Shown here: one piece after another, positions 20,186 through 31,808 of the stretch | Numbering within the stretch: the stretch's first letter is position 1 | How the letters are laid out: every line of letters begins with the position of its first letter | Source of the DNA: Paralithodes platypus | Taxonomy: Eukaryota > Arthropoda > Malacostraca > Decapoda > Lithodidae | Reading direction: 5' to 3' | Assembly (NCBI GenBank): GCA_032716605.1 | Contig: CM064551.1 | Coordinates: forward strand, 47,304,674-47,368,673 | Length of the DNA stretch: 64,000 bases | The notes under the pieces: model-generated | What the model saw: only the letters and a program-made list of their open reading frames with translations | What the model was told of the DNA's origin: nothing | Database searches by the model: none | Program-made: the position numbers and the translations under genes

Positions 20186-22495
20186 TTTTTTTTTTTTTTT
20201 TTTTTTTAAGAGACAATGAACGGAGGAAGGAAAAACACAGATAAAACAAAAAGGTCCATGTGCCTAAAGGCATCCTCCATTCATAAAATGTTTGTAACAA
20301 CTGGATTTAAACATTTGTTGATTGTAAGTTTGTGGAAAGCAATTCGAGGGAAGTGAATTCCAAAGAGTAGTAGCTCTGGGGATAAATGAATTCTGATAAG
20401 CAGAAGTTCTGCATTGTGGAGGAGAAAGTGTAAATTCATGGGCGCTCTCAGCTGCCCTAGTTCTACGGGGAAAGATGTGGAGAGGCGGCACAATTGAAGC
20501 AAGTTCCTCGGAACAATTGCTGTGAAAATATCTGTAGAATAATGCAAGGGATGCAACGTTTCTTCGTATGGCTAATGTAGGAAGGTCCTGTGTGATTGCA
20601 GGATTATTGATTAATCTAATAGCTTTATTTTGAATTTTGTCCAACTGCCTCAATGCAACCACTCCACTTCCACCCCACAGAGGTGAACAGTAATCCATCT
20701 GAGAGCGCACATGACTTTTATATATTACGGCCAACTGCTCGTCAGTGAAGAATTCTCGAACTCTGTACAGGAGTCCCAGTTTTTTAGAGGCATTCTTAGC
20801 AATGCTTCTAACATAATGTGTCCAGCTCAAGTTAGTAGTTAATGTTACACCGAGAATGTCAATACTAGGGGAAGTGGGAATATTTACATCATTAAAAAAT
20901 ATATGGGAGTCAGTGAGATTCTGTCGGTTAGAAAATTGAATGTACTTGGTTTTCTGTGCATTAAAGGAAACTAGATTCTCTTGTCCCCATTCATTAATTC
21001 TAGAAAGGTCCTGGTTCAGAGAAATTGCAGTGTTTATTTTTGAATTTATAAGATCGGGTTGGGTGAAAGAATTGGTAAATGTGAAGGAACTGTGGAGTGT
21101 TGAGTCATCTGCGTAGGAATGTATTGGATTATGAGTGGTAGATATGAGATCATTGATATGAATGAGGAACAGAGTTGGGGCCAAAACTGATCCCTGGGGA
21201 ACACCAGCATTTATTGAGTGAAATTGAGAATAAAGGCCATCTACCATTACACATATTTTTCTGTTATGAAGATAAGAAGAAATTAGTGGAACTAATGATG
21301 CAAGGCCGTAGTGTGACATCTTCGACAATAAGGATTGATGCCAGACTCTATCAAATGCCTTTGATATATCCAGTGCTATTGTATGTGTTTCACCATGTTG
21401 GTCTGTAGCTTGGTTGATTTGATGCGTAAGAAGGCAAAGAATGTCTGCAGTTGATCGACATCGTCTAAAACCATATTGCCTATCACTGATTAATTTATTA
21501 TTCTCCAGATGCTTAATTATGTGATTATTTAATATAATTTCAAAAACTTTGCCAAGAGTGGAAGTTATAGCTATTGGTCTGTAGTTTGATGGATCTGAAG
21601 AGGCACCTTTTTTAGGAACTGGATGGATGTTTGCTTCTTTCCAGGGTACTGGGAAGCATGAGGTATGAGTACACAGACGGAAAAATTTTGCCAATACAGG
21701 AGCGAGCACCAAGGAGCAATTCTTAAGTACTATTGGAGGAATTTCATCTGGACCAGGAGCCTTATCTACTGAGAGATTCTGCAAAATAGTTTTGACATGT
21801 CTGGTGTGGATCTTAAGTGAGGGAATTTCAGGTGAATTAAAATTAAGTACAGGGACATCTTGATTTATGTCATCTAAGGTTGAGTTGGTGGAGAAAATAT
21901 CTGCAAGAAGGTTAGCTTTACCTCGTGGGTCACTTACAAGATTGCCAGTCGGAGATTTTAATGGTGGAATGGATGAAGCAGTAGTGAAGTTGGATTTGAA
22001 TGAGTTAAGAGTAGACCAAAATATTTTGTTATCATTTGGATTATTTAGAAGTTTATTTGCCTGCTTATGGAGAAAGTTTGATTTAGTTAAGTTTAATACA
22101 GTTTTGGCATGATTTCTGATGTTTCTAAAGTAATTAAAGGCTTCATGTGTTTTTGATCTTGTGTATGCATTGTAGGCTATTGCTTTTTGTTCAGTTACTC
22201 TAGCACAATTATGGTCAAACCATTTAGGTGAATTAGATCTTTTACTGTACTTTTGATGAGGAATAAAAGTTTCCATTCCAATTTTTACAAAATCTTGTAT
22301 GTGGCTCAAGGTGGAGTGTGCATCATTAGAAAAGAAAGAGGTCCAGGGAATATCAATAAAGAAACCTTGAAGACCCTCCCAGTCTGCCCTATTGTAATGC
22401 CATTTAGTCACCAAAACAGGTTCAGAGTGGGAAGGTGTGGTAGGTGATAGACAGGTGGCCTGTATCAGACAGTGATCAGAAGATCCAAGTTAGAG
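20186..22495 (-). mobile_element. LINE-a, 5'-truncated, poly(A)-tailed
   Basis: The poly(T) at about 20186-20207 is the poly(A) tail of a minus-strand insertion into the RTE copy. The 5' end at 22495 is truncated inside the endonuclease. RTE sequence flanks it directly on both sides, and no clear target duplication was seen. Confidence 0.85.
20264..22484 (-). CDS. LINE-a endonuclease end plus complete reverse transcriptase
   Basis: About 740 codons are open from the truncation. They start with the end of the APE domain (SSDHCLIQ), so the first Met at 22414 is internal. RT blocks include DKAPGPDEIPPIVLK, NYRPIAITSTLGK, RQYGFRRCRSTADIL, ALDISKAFDRVWHQ, NAGVPQGSVLAP and the YADDS catalytic box. 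A C-terminal region rich in His/Arg ends NGGCL. No stops or frameshifts were seen, so the RT part may still be competent. It groups with APE-type jockey-superfamily LINEs; the clade was not resolved. The 3' half is duplicated at 3136-4170. Confidence 0.85.
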
Positions 22496-22524
22496 TTAGA
22501 ATATACGGAGTAGAGGGCAAGTTG

Positions 22525-25352
22525 TTGTTGTTGTTGTTCCCTAAGCTGCCTGGCCGAACAGTCCCGAGTCCCTGAGGAAGGCCATGGCCACGATCGGGCT
22601 TTCCCACAGAGCTCTCATTGAGTGTAGATTATGTTGTTGGCGTAAGTGGTTGTGTGAAATGCAGTCTTCTATGATGTGTTTAATGGTATGGGGTGCTGTG
22701 TTACATCCCGGGCAGGCGTCGACAACGGAGTCATCCAGTCTCTTCTGATAGCTCAGGAGAGCTGGATGATGTCCGCATCTCAGCCTGGCCAGGTGGACTC
22801 TGTCCTCGCGAGGGAGGGAGGATTCGGAAGGATGGATTTCGGGAGGTCGTGCATGCAGCTGCGTGTTGTCTGTGAGTGAGTGGATGGATTGGCGAGAGAT
22901 ATGAGTATGGATGTGCTTCTGGAAGTTGGTTCGGGGTGGGCAGGGAGGGAGAGAGGACAATAATTGTGTGTGATACCGTGTGCTGGGTGTTGTTTTGATA
23001 TTTCTTGGTGTCTGTGGGTGTGTTGCCATGTAGTTTAGTGGGTGGTCTTGGTTCGTGGAGGCTGCTGCCAGGAATTGAGTGCCTCTCAGGTCCAGATGGT
23101 CTTTGACTTTGAGGATTTTGGTTTCTTGATGTAGGTGATCTGTGGGTGCAGTAGCTGTGCAGCCTGTAATGATCTTCAGGGCTTTGTTTTGAATAGTCTG
23201 TAAGGTCTTATGATGTGTTTCAGCTAGGTTAGAAGCCCAGGCTGACCTTGCGTATTCCATCACTGATCTTATGTATTGTTTATATACTGTGGTGGTAGTT
23301 TCTTTGTTGTGTCCAAATTTTGTGTGAGCAAGTGACCTGAGGGCGTTAAGTCTGGGTGTCAGTTTCTTTTTAATGTTTGTGGTGTGCTGTTTGAATGTCA
23401 TATGAGTATCATATGTTACTCCTAGGATTTTGGGTGTGTGTGTATGTGTTAGGGGTGTGTTGTTTATGGTGAGTTGAGGGATGTATTCGTGTTCACCTGT
23501 CCAGCTTGTGAGCAGGGTTGCGGTGGATTTGGCTGGGGCTAGATTAAGTCTGTTTGTAGTGCACCAGCCATGTAGTGTGTTGAGATAGGGTTGAAGGAGA
23601 TCTGTTGCTCTTCTTGGGTCATGGTGTGTGCATGTGAGTGTTATGTCATCTGCATAGGAGGCTAAGTTTATTTGGGGCGTATTGGGTGTAGTTATATCGT
23701 GCATGTACAGATTGAAGAGTGCGGGCGATAGGACGGATCCTTGTGGGACTCCGTTTGGAAAGTTTCTGATTTTAGATGACTGACCGGCAAAAGATACGTG
23801 TGCACATCTGCCTGCTAGGAAGTTGGCCAGCCACCTTTTTGTGTTGTTGTGCATGTTTGTGTTGTAGATTTTGTTTGTTAGGTTGTGGCGGGGGATGGCA
23901 TCGAAGGCTTTACTAATGTCGAGTGTGGCTAATAGTGATCTGTGTGGTGGTCTAGCTGAGTTGATGCCGTCAAAAGCTCTTTGTGTAAGGTCTGTGAGAA
24001 GAGTGTTTGTGGAGTGCAGTGGCCTAAAGCCATGTTGTGTTGGAGCTAGGGGTAGGTCGGGTGTAATTAGTTGTAATACTAGGCGTTCCATGACTTTGGA
24101 GGGGGAGCAAAGGAGTGTGATGGGGCGGTGCGAGGAGGGTAGCGTGGGGTCTTTGTTGGGTTTGGGGAATGTGATGATGATACCATGCTTCCAAATGTCT
24201 GGTATTGTGTTGTGTGAATAGCTGTAGTTTGATATGTTAGTGAGTGCTTGTATGCCTTGTGGTCCCAGGTGTCTGAGGTGTATGTTGCTTATGTTGTCTA
24301 GGCCACAGGCGGGTGAGTGCTTGAGATTGTTGATGATATGCTTTGTCTGGTGATTGGTGAAGGGTGTATAGTCAGGGTCTGTGGGGAATTGTCTCTTACG
24401 TCGGATGATACGTCGGTCGTCTTTGTGAGGTTTTAGGTGGCTGACATGTGAGAAGTGATTGATGAGAGTGTTTGCTTGTTGTTTACATGAAGGAGTAGAG
24501 TCTGTTGTTGTGATTGCAGCATGTGATTGTGTTGTGTTGCTGTTGGAAAGTGTGATGCTGTTTAGTGTTTTGTAGAGTTTTTTGGGGTTTGTTTTGTGAT
24601 CAAGTGTTTGTAGGAAGTTATTCCAATTTAGTTTTTGTTGTTCTTGTATTTTGTTGTTAGTTTGGGTGTTGAGTGCTTGAATTTGTTGTGTGATGTCTTG
24701 TGTGTGGGGTGCTGGGGAGTGTTTCAGTGTGTCGCGTTGTCTGATGAGGTTTTTAATTTCTGGTGTGAAGTTGGGGTTGTGTCTTTTTCTGTTACCTCTT
24801 GGAATGTGTTTCTTGTCAGCGTTTTGGATAGTTTTATTGAGTATGTGTACAGCATTGTTGATGTTAGTGATGGGTGTACTGTTTAGAGTTGTGAAGTGTT
24901 GTTCTGTCTCATTTGTAAATGCTTCCCAGTTAGCTCTTTTATAATTGGTGTATGTGTGTTTGTGGCTAGCTGGGGTGAGTCTGGTTTTGGTGGTGATAAT
25001 GATCGGGAGGTGGTCAGAGCCTAAGGTTCTGACCACCCTCCAGGATGTTGTGGGGGCGAGTTCTGGGGAGCAAAAGGTGATGTCTGGAGATGATGGGTTA
25101 TAGAGGGCTTGGTGAGGAATATGGGTATGTTGATGGATGTCATTAAGGATGATGAGGTTATCTGTTTGGTTTTGTTGTACCAGCCCTCTGTCTGTGTCGG
25201 GGTTGTCGACAAACCAGGCCGACGTCTTGGCGTTGAAGTCACCACCCAGGATGATGTGTGGGGTGTTTGTGATGTGTTGTAAGTGTGGTCTGTATTCATT
25301 TGGTACTGTAGGGGATGTTTGGGGAGGGATGTATGTAGTTTATGATGGTTAT
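22525..25352 (-). mobile_element. LINE-b, 5'-truncated, (AAC)n tail
   Basis: This is a minus-strand insertion into the RTE copy. Its (AAC)n tail abuts the target, and the four bases GTTG at 22521-22524 and 25353-25356 may be the target duplication. The 5' truncation lies inside the endonuclease. It is the best reference for LINE-b, since it lacks the insertions found at 1839-7562. Confidence 0.85.
22541..25352 (-). CDS. LINE-b endonuclease (partial) and reverse transcriptase
   Basis: The frame stays open from the truncation (NITIIN... at about 25352) through GGDFNAKTSAW and SDHLPIII to the stop at 22541, about 936 codons. The apparent start at 25036 is an in-frame GTG inside the endonuclease. 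RT blocks are KVMERLVLQLI, QHGFRPLHSTNTLL, LDISKAFDAIPRHNL, GVPQGSVLSPALF and SYADDITL, with an intact Asp pair. The C-terminus has LRCGHHPALLSYQ and CPGCNTAPHTIKHIIEDC. The last 13 residues (AFLRDSGLFGQAA) are encoded by the sequence shared with SINE-b. It is the only LINE-b frame here without damage. Confidence 0.85.
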
Positions 25353-26470
25353 GTTGCTGAAAGCAGTGAAGAGCATGTATGAGGATGCAAAGGCAGCAGT
25401 ACGTGTGGAGAGTGAGCAGAGCGAGTTCTTTGACCTGAATGTTGGTTTGAAACAGGGGTGTGTGATGTCCCTGTGGTTGTTTACTGTATATATGGATGGA
25501 GTCATGAAAGAAATACTATCAAGAGCAGTGGATGTTGGTGTATCACTGAAAAGGGAGGGAATTGAGTGGAAGCTACCTATACTGCTGTTTGCGGATGATA
25601 CAGTTCTGATGAGTGATAATGAATGGGAGTTGCAGGGTCTGGTAAATGAGTTTGGAACAGTGTGCGAAAAATGGAATTTGAAGGTAAATGCGGGGAAGAG
25701 CAAGGTTATGGTCTTCGAAAGGGGTGAAGTCACAGAGTGTGAGGTGAAGCTGAACGGTCAGGCTATGGAGATCGTCAACTCTTTTAAGTATCTGGGCAGT
25801 GTGTTGAGTAAAGATGGGACTATGGATGAAGAAGTGCGGGAGAGGGTACAACAGGGGAAGAGGGTTGTAGGAACGCTAAAAGCAGTAACAAGAAATAGGG
25901 TGGTCAGTATGGAAGTGAAGAAGTCCTTGCATGACAGTGTGGTAATCCCGACACTGACTTACGGAAGCGAAGCATGGACGTTGGTTGAGAGACTCAGACC
26001 AAGAGTGAGAGCAGTGGAAATGAATTACAGTACTTAAGGAGTGCGTGCGGAGTTACATGGAGGAATAGACAGACTAATGAGGAAGTAAGAAGGAGGTGTG
26101 GTGTGGAGGTAGATGTGCTGGAAAGTGTGAAAAGGAACAACTTGAGATGGTTCGGCGATATGGAACGTATGGAAAGCGAGAGAATGACTAAGAGGGTGTA
26201 CGAGAGCGAGGTGGAGGGAGAGGTGGAAGGATGGAATGAGGAAGTACATGAACGAAGGCGGTGCTGGTTGGGGGGAGGGGCATCGACTGACTGGGGACAG
26301 AGGTGCATGGGGGCAGTTCGTTCGTGGCCACCCCTTCGGGGATCACGGCATCAGGCAATAGATAGATAGATAGATGCTGAAACATTAATGATGAGTTTAA
26401 TATATTTTCCTATTTTACTGAGTGAGGAGTGCTTTTATAAAACAAATATTCTTAACTTTAAGAATTTGTT

Positions 26471-28636
26471 CTATCTATCTATCTATTTATTGCCTGACGC
26501 CGTGATCCCCGAAGGGGTGGCCACGAACGAACCGCCCCCATGCACCTCTGTCCCCAGTCAGTCGACGCCCCTCCCCCCAACCAGCACCGCCTTCGTTCAT
26601 GTAGTTCCTCACTCCATCCTTCCACCTCATATTCGGTCTACCTCTCCCCCTCTGTCCCTCCACCTCGCTCTCGTACACCCTCTTAGTCATTCTCTCGCTT
26701 TCCATACGTTCCATATGGCCGAACCATCTCAAGTTGTTCCTTTTCACACTTTCCAGCACATCTACCTCCACACCACACCTCCTTCTTACTTCCTCATTAG
26801 TCTGTCTATCCCTCCATGTAACTCCGCACGCACTCCTTAAGTAATTCATTTCCACTGCTCTCACTCTTGGTCTGAGTCTCTCAACCAACGTCCATGCTTC
26901 GCTTCCGTAAGTCAGTGTCGGGATTACCACACTGTCATGCAAGGACTTCTTCACTTCCATACTGACCACCCTATTTCTTGTTACTGCTTTTAGCGTTCCT
27001 ACAACCCTCTTCCCCTGTTGTACCCTCTCCCGCACCTCTTCATCCATAGTCCCATCTTTACTCAACACACTGCCCAGATACTTAAAAGAGTTGACGATCT
27101 CCATAGCCTGACCGTTCAGCTTCACCTCACACTCTGTGACTTCACCCCTTTCGAAGACCATAACCTTGCTCCCCGTATTTACCTTCAAATTCCGTTTTTC
27201 GCACACTGTTCCAAACTCATTTACCAGACCCTGCAACTCCCATTCATTATCACTCATCAGAACTGTATCATCCGCAAACAGCAGTATAGGTAGCTTCCAC
27301 TCAATTCCCTCCCTTTTCAGCGATACACCAACATTCACTGCTCTTGATAGTATTTCTTTCATGACTCCATCCATATATACAGTAAACAACCACGGGGACA
27401 TCACACATCCCTGTTTCAAACCAACATTCAGGTCAAAGAACTCGCTCCACACGTACTGCCGCCTTTGCACCCTCATACATGCTCTTCACTGCTTTCAGCA
27501 ACTTGCCCTCTACTCCGTATATTCTAAGTACTTTCCACAAACCTTCTCTATCCACTCTGTCATAGGCCTTCTCCAAGTCCATAAAGGCAACATACACCTT
27601 TTGTTTCTTCTCCAGATACTTCTCCACAACACAATTCAGGGTAAAAATCTGATCTACACATCCTCTTCCCTTCCTAAAACCTCCCTGCTCGTCGCCTATC
27701 CATTTCTCCGTTCTCACTCTCACTCTCTCAATCACTACCCTACTGTATACCTTCCCTACTACGCTTAGAAGACATATTCCTCGGTGGTTACCACACACTC
27801 CTCTTTCCCCTTTGCCCTTATATAGGGGGACTATTATGCCAGTCTTCCAGTCATCGGGTGCACTCCCCTTCTCCCATGCTAGTTTGCACATTTTCCATAC
27901 CCATTCTATCACTATCTCACCACCATACCTCAACATTTCCCCACACACTCCATCTGTTCCTGGTGCTTTCCCCAACTTCACTCTTTTCATGGCTTCCCAC
28001 ACTTCTGACCTCCTGATCCCCACCTCCTCCTCCACTACTTCTCTTCTTCTCCCTCCCATACCATATCCAGCTATGTTTGCTGGCTCTTCATTCCTTTCAT
28101 TTAGCAACTCACTGAAGTACTCCCTCCATCTTTCGACTCTCTCTTGCTTCTCGGCTAGCATTCTCCCATTCTTATCTTTCACACCCTTACTGTTTCCCTT
28201 GCTACCTTCCCTAACTTTCTTGACTTCTTTCCAGAACAGTTTCTTACTCTCCCTCCATTTTACACTCAGATTCCTTCCAAATTCCTCATCTACTCTTCTC
28301 TTACTTTCCTTCACTACTCTCTTCACCACCCTCTTACTCTCCACGTACCTCGCTCGTTTCTGTCTCTCGGAATCTTCATTCCCTCTACTACCCAACCACA
28401 CTCTATATGCTTTCTTCTTTTCTTCCACAGCTATTCTTACCTCTTCTGTCCACCATGCTGTACCTTTCACTCCCCTCCCTCTTCTCCTCACTCCACACAC
28501 CTCCTCACATGCTGCACAGATCTCATCCTTAAACACCTTGCTCATCTCCTCCACTTCCTCCATAACTTCCAGGTCGAACCCACCTAGTCGTCTTTCCACT
28601 GCTCTCCTGTACTCCTCCCTGACTTCTTACTCAATA
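26471..28636 (-). mobile_element. RTE-type LINE, 5'-truncated, opposing copy
   Basis: The (TATC)n at 26471-26485 is the 3' tail. The body runs minus-strand to about 28636 and lacks the endonuclease. Its 3' end faces that of the RTE copy at 19874-26373 across about 97 bp, which makes a large inverted repeat with arms of about 1 kb. Confidence 0.85.
26487..28636 (-). pseudogene. RTE reverse transcriptase with one frameshift
   Basis: N-terminal linker (EYRRAVERRLGGF), a Lys/Arg-rich coiled region, then RT: GKAPGTDGVCGEMLR, GNHRGICLLSVVGKVYSR, EQGGFRKGRGCVDQI, YVAFMDLEKAYDRVD, GLKQGCVMSPWLF and FADDTVLMSD. The C-terminus has LRWFGHMERMESERMTKRVY and RGRGRPN, typical of RTE-clade LINEs, which also end in microsatellite-like tails. 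A short deletion near 27440-27450 (AAVRVE then SEFFDL) shifts the frame; the other copy retains the missing bases. Confidence 0.85.
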
Positions 28637-29162
28637 TGTTTTTAAATTTGTAAGGTATAATTAGTTGGATATACAGTATTCACATAAAAAACAATAATCA
28701 CTTTTATTTGCTTCATGTTTACAACTTTTGAAACTAAGATATCATTACCAAGAGTTAATTAGTAAATAGAGGTATTATTTAAAATACAAAATAGGCAATT
28801 ATAATGTTATTGTCCTTGAAAATGAAGAAAATTCCAACATCTAGCATGGGCCTCAGATTACATCTAAAGTAGCAATATATCATGGGTGGCTTAATGGCTA
28901 ATTGGCTTCATTGAGCTTATGCAATAGATGCCCTCGTACACATAAATCGAATTCTGTCCATGGGGGGGGCATATTATGCCCAGCACCGGGGCCCCACGCT
29001 GCCTCTCCCTGGTCCTGATCAGGGGGAGTTCCACTCTCGTACTGGGATCCACATATCCCCCCCCCTTTTTTTTCTGAAGCCTTTCCGGGCATAACTATCA
29101 CAGTACACAACACTAGGAATACAAGAACAACAAAAGTAGTGTGTCCGCGGGCATACTTTTAA

Positions 29163-29222
<60 letters not shown>

Positions 29223-29830
29223 AAAGTAGTTTGTAGAAAAATATGGGGAAGTAACCTTTGCCATGACAAGCTGTCTTGATGGCCCTTCCTTCGTCTAGTA
29301 TCGAGCCCCGCTTTCTCGGCGAGGATCAGCGAGTAACTGAGTTAGGCGACTAGGACCGATAGTCCTTCGTAGCCTTTATAATCCCGATTAGGCGGGTAAC
29401 TAGGCATTACACTCGGGGAACCTGAGCCGGAGGCCTTGACAGGCTTCCGCCGTGCCCCCTGCCCTTATCGGAGTGACTTAACCGGCACATAGACATGGTG
29501 AAAGGTTGAACTTATATCTAAAACATAATTTGACCTAACCGGCACCTAGACATTATGGTGAAGGTTGATCTTAACCCTAAAACATCATATACTATACACC
29601 TGGGGCCAGAGAAGTCTCAGGGACAGCGCGGCTAGTCACTTAAGCGAGTAATGATCTGGCTAATTGTAGGGTATTGTACAGCGGGTCATGAGGGATTTGA
29701 ACGCGATAAGGATGGGTTATAGAGAACTAAAATGGTGTCGTGACTAACCGGGCCGAAAAAAGGGTCGGTGAGTCCTGATCATCAGCCGCCGGGATTGCAG
29801 GTAGGGTAGAGGCACCAAAGGAGACGCAAA
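28637..29830. other. unassigned DNA with a 50+ T run and a 57-bp tandem repeat
   Basis: 29167-29218 is a pure T run, probably the poly(A) tail of a minus-strand retroposon whose body would be 29219-29830. In that body, 29474-29530 and 29531-29588 are a tandem pair (TGACYTAACCGGCAC...). No protein or tRNA-like promoter was recognised. 28637-29165 shows nothing definite. Confidence 0.4.
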
Positions 29831-30756
29831 AAGTGTGAAAGTTTTCAAGAAAAAAATCAGTGTGTCAAGCTCATTCATTCTTTTAACTTGAAACTCACTT
29901 GATATATTCCCAAATGGTTATTCTTTTAATGGATGTGTCAATGTTTGATATATTTCAAGTATTTTCCGAGATAAGAGGTCCAATATCAAGTGCGTCTCCT
30001 TATGACCACCAAACCCTAAGTAGACGCAGCCCAGTCCAGTGCAGACGAACGTCTGTTTTTTTGTATTAATATGCGAGTAGTTTGATTATTTAGTAGATAA
30101 TATTTATACCACTTATACTTCTAGCTTAAACTAAAGTAGTTGCATGCTGATAGTGGGCCTACATTGTACATCTATAGAGAAAATAAATTGTGAAAGACTT
30201 TACCCGAATCCTAAGCCATTTTTGGCAACATTTCCAAATAGCTACGAAAACTACATCAACGTGTAGTGAATACCAACCAACATCCGACTCTATATATATT
30301 TTCTTTAAAATATCGCGCCGCAGTGAAGTTACAATGGTCGAGAATTGCACATTTGTTGGTAAAAAGCAACCCCGCCACCCTTCCCCTGCCTAGCTAGTTT
30401 GCGAGGGAGGGGGGAGGAAAGGAGGGGGAAAATACGCAATAGCGCTTATATCTCTCATATATATATCAATATTATATCAGCACAAAGCACATGAATGCAT
30501 ATAAGATGCATAGTAACAAAGAAATATGCGAAATAACCCACAAATTACCGATTCGCGAAGTGGGGGAGGAGAGAGAAATAAAGGAGTGTCGATTTCCCTC
30601 TCTCCTTCGCCCCCCACTGGCACAACCCTCTAATAAAGGGTTGTGCCACTGGCCCCACCGCACGGCAGCACGAGTCACTCCAGTGAGGGAGTCAGAGGGA
30701 CGTCCAAACAAGTAGACCTATGTCTCGTTGATGTTCAGTCACGGTCAATGAAAATA
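29831..30756. other. unassigned DNA with one strong hairpin
   Basis: No gene is supported. At 30619-30647 GGCACAACCCT and AGGGTTGTGCC form an 11-bp perfect stem around CTAATAA, and partial complementarity continues outward. Its origin is unknown. Confidence 0.4.
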
Positions 30757-31106
30757 TAGGTTTGACTCCTGCAAGGAGATAAAGAAAACCTAATATTTAG
30801 TAGTGGCCCCGTAATCATTGACGATTATGCCTATTACATAAGGCCTCCTCTTCAAACGCTCGTTTACCGTAGTTTGAATCTACCGCGCAGAGCATAACAA
30901 AATTGAGGAGCCTTCATCATGAGCGCACGCAACCTCACTCATGGTTCTGTCATTATGAAATTGGGTTCTCACTACGAAAAAACTTCGTAACAAATAATAA
31001 ATAAAAAGAAAATAAGAATAACTATTCATAAGCTTTCCATATACTCGTGGATGTACTTGTGTGGATATGTGACCAGACGCTGACTTCAGGCGTCATACCT
31101 CCTTCA
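30757..31106 (-). repeat. isolated DIRS right inverted terminal repeat
   Basis: It starts TATAGGTTTGACTCCTGCAA and continues GTGGCCCCGTAATCATTGACG, the reverse complement of the DIRS right end, through CCTTCACTGACAT. It matches 42190 back to about 41840. No coding part is attached; the match is lost after 31106. Confidence 0.8.
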
Positions 31107-31497
31107 CTGACATGCATAAGCTGCTTGTTCACCCACGACACAGAAACTTACTTCCACCAGACGCCCCTAGACCTACACGTGCAGCTCGTCATTTCAACAC
31201 ACTCCAACCAATAAGAGCAAGAACTGACAGATATAAAAATAGTCCTATCCCAACCATTGTTAATATTATTAATAATGTGTAATAACGTGTAATAACGGCC
31301 TGTCACACCATATATACGCGCCCACCTTTAATAATATATGCATAAGTGTGTGTGCGTGTGTATTAGAATATAATTATGTATGTATTTGCTTGAGTTTGTT
31401 TATGTATATGTGTATATATGTATCTATGTATGTGCAGTATATGTGTATGTATGTGTGCGTATATGTGTATGTATGTATGCGTTATTTATGTATATAT
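31107..31497. repeat. unassigned DNA and TGTA-type simple repeats
   Basis: From about 31330 the sequence is dominated by (TATG/TGTA) motifs. DIRS-B is inserted at the end of this tract. Similar simple repeats resume on its right side (from 48920), which fits insertion into a single low-complexity tract. Confidence 0.6.
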
Positions 31498-31808
31498 ATT
31501 TATTAGTGGCCCCTCCATCATTGACGAACATGCCTATTACATAAGGCATCCTCTTCAAACACTAATCCGCCGTAGTTTTGAATCTACCGCGCAGAGCATT
31601 TAAAAACTGAGGAGCCTTCATCATGAGCGCACGCGACCTCACTCATGGCTTCAGTCATTATGAATTGGGTTCTCACTACGAAAAAACTTCGTAAAAAATA
31701 AAAACAAAAAGAAAATAAGAATAACTATCTAATAAGCTTTCCATCATATCGTGGATGTACTTGTGTGGATCTCTGACCAGACGCTGATTCAGGCGTCATT
31801 CCTCCTTC
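31498..31808 (+). repeat. DIRS-B left inverted terminal repeat
   Basis: It starts ATTTATTAGTGGCCCCTCCA and runs to GCGTCATTCCTCCTTC. It is the inverse of 48569-48870 of the same element. The right repeat is longer at its outer end by about 36 bp (…CAAACCTATA). Confidence 0.85.

Larger units (their letters stand above)
19886..26360 (+). pseudogene. RTE reverse transcriptase, interrupted
   Basis: The first part carries GNHRGICLLS, GDEQGGFRKGRGC and VAFMDLEKAYDRVDREGLW. It stops at the LINE-a poly(T). The second part resumes with KAVKSMYE, GLKQGCVMSLWLF (a Pro to Leu change in the conserved QGCxxSPxLF block) and FADDTVLMSD (about 25588-25617). A 4-nt insertion near 26026 and a deletion of about 30 bp near 26220 break the C-terminus (LRWFGDMERMESERMTK). 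The endonuclease is absent. Confidence 0.85.
19874..26373 (+). mobile_element. RTE-type LINE, 5'-truncated, split by two other LINEs
   Basis: RTE segments are 19874-20185, 22496-22524 (29 bp) and 25353-26373. Joined, they follow the minus-strand RTE copy at 26471-28636 base for base through the breakpoints. ATGCTG flanks the whole (19868-19873 and 26374-26379), a likely target duplication. It ends with GGCAATAGATAGATAGATAG. The intruders are LINE-a (20186-22495) and LINE-b (22525-25352), both on the minus strand. Confidence 0.85.

Noticed and set aside
26460..28660. Target duplication (AATTTGT) for the minus-strand RTE copy
   Set aside because: A similar string occurs near 28654, but about 15 bp of unexplained sequence lies between it and the RTE end.
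28898..29113. Minus-strand 71-codon frame with Gly/Pro-rich product
   Set aside because: Short, no recognisable domain, next to homopolymer runs and a long poly(T).
31418..31603. Cys/Tyr/Met-rich small frame
   Set aside because: It is a translation of TATG/TGTA simple repeats running into the DIRS-B terminal repeat.
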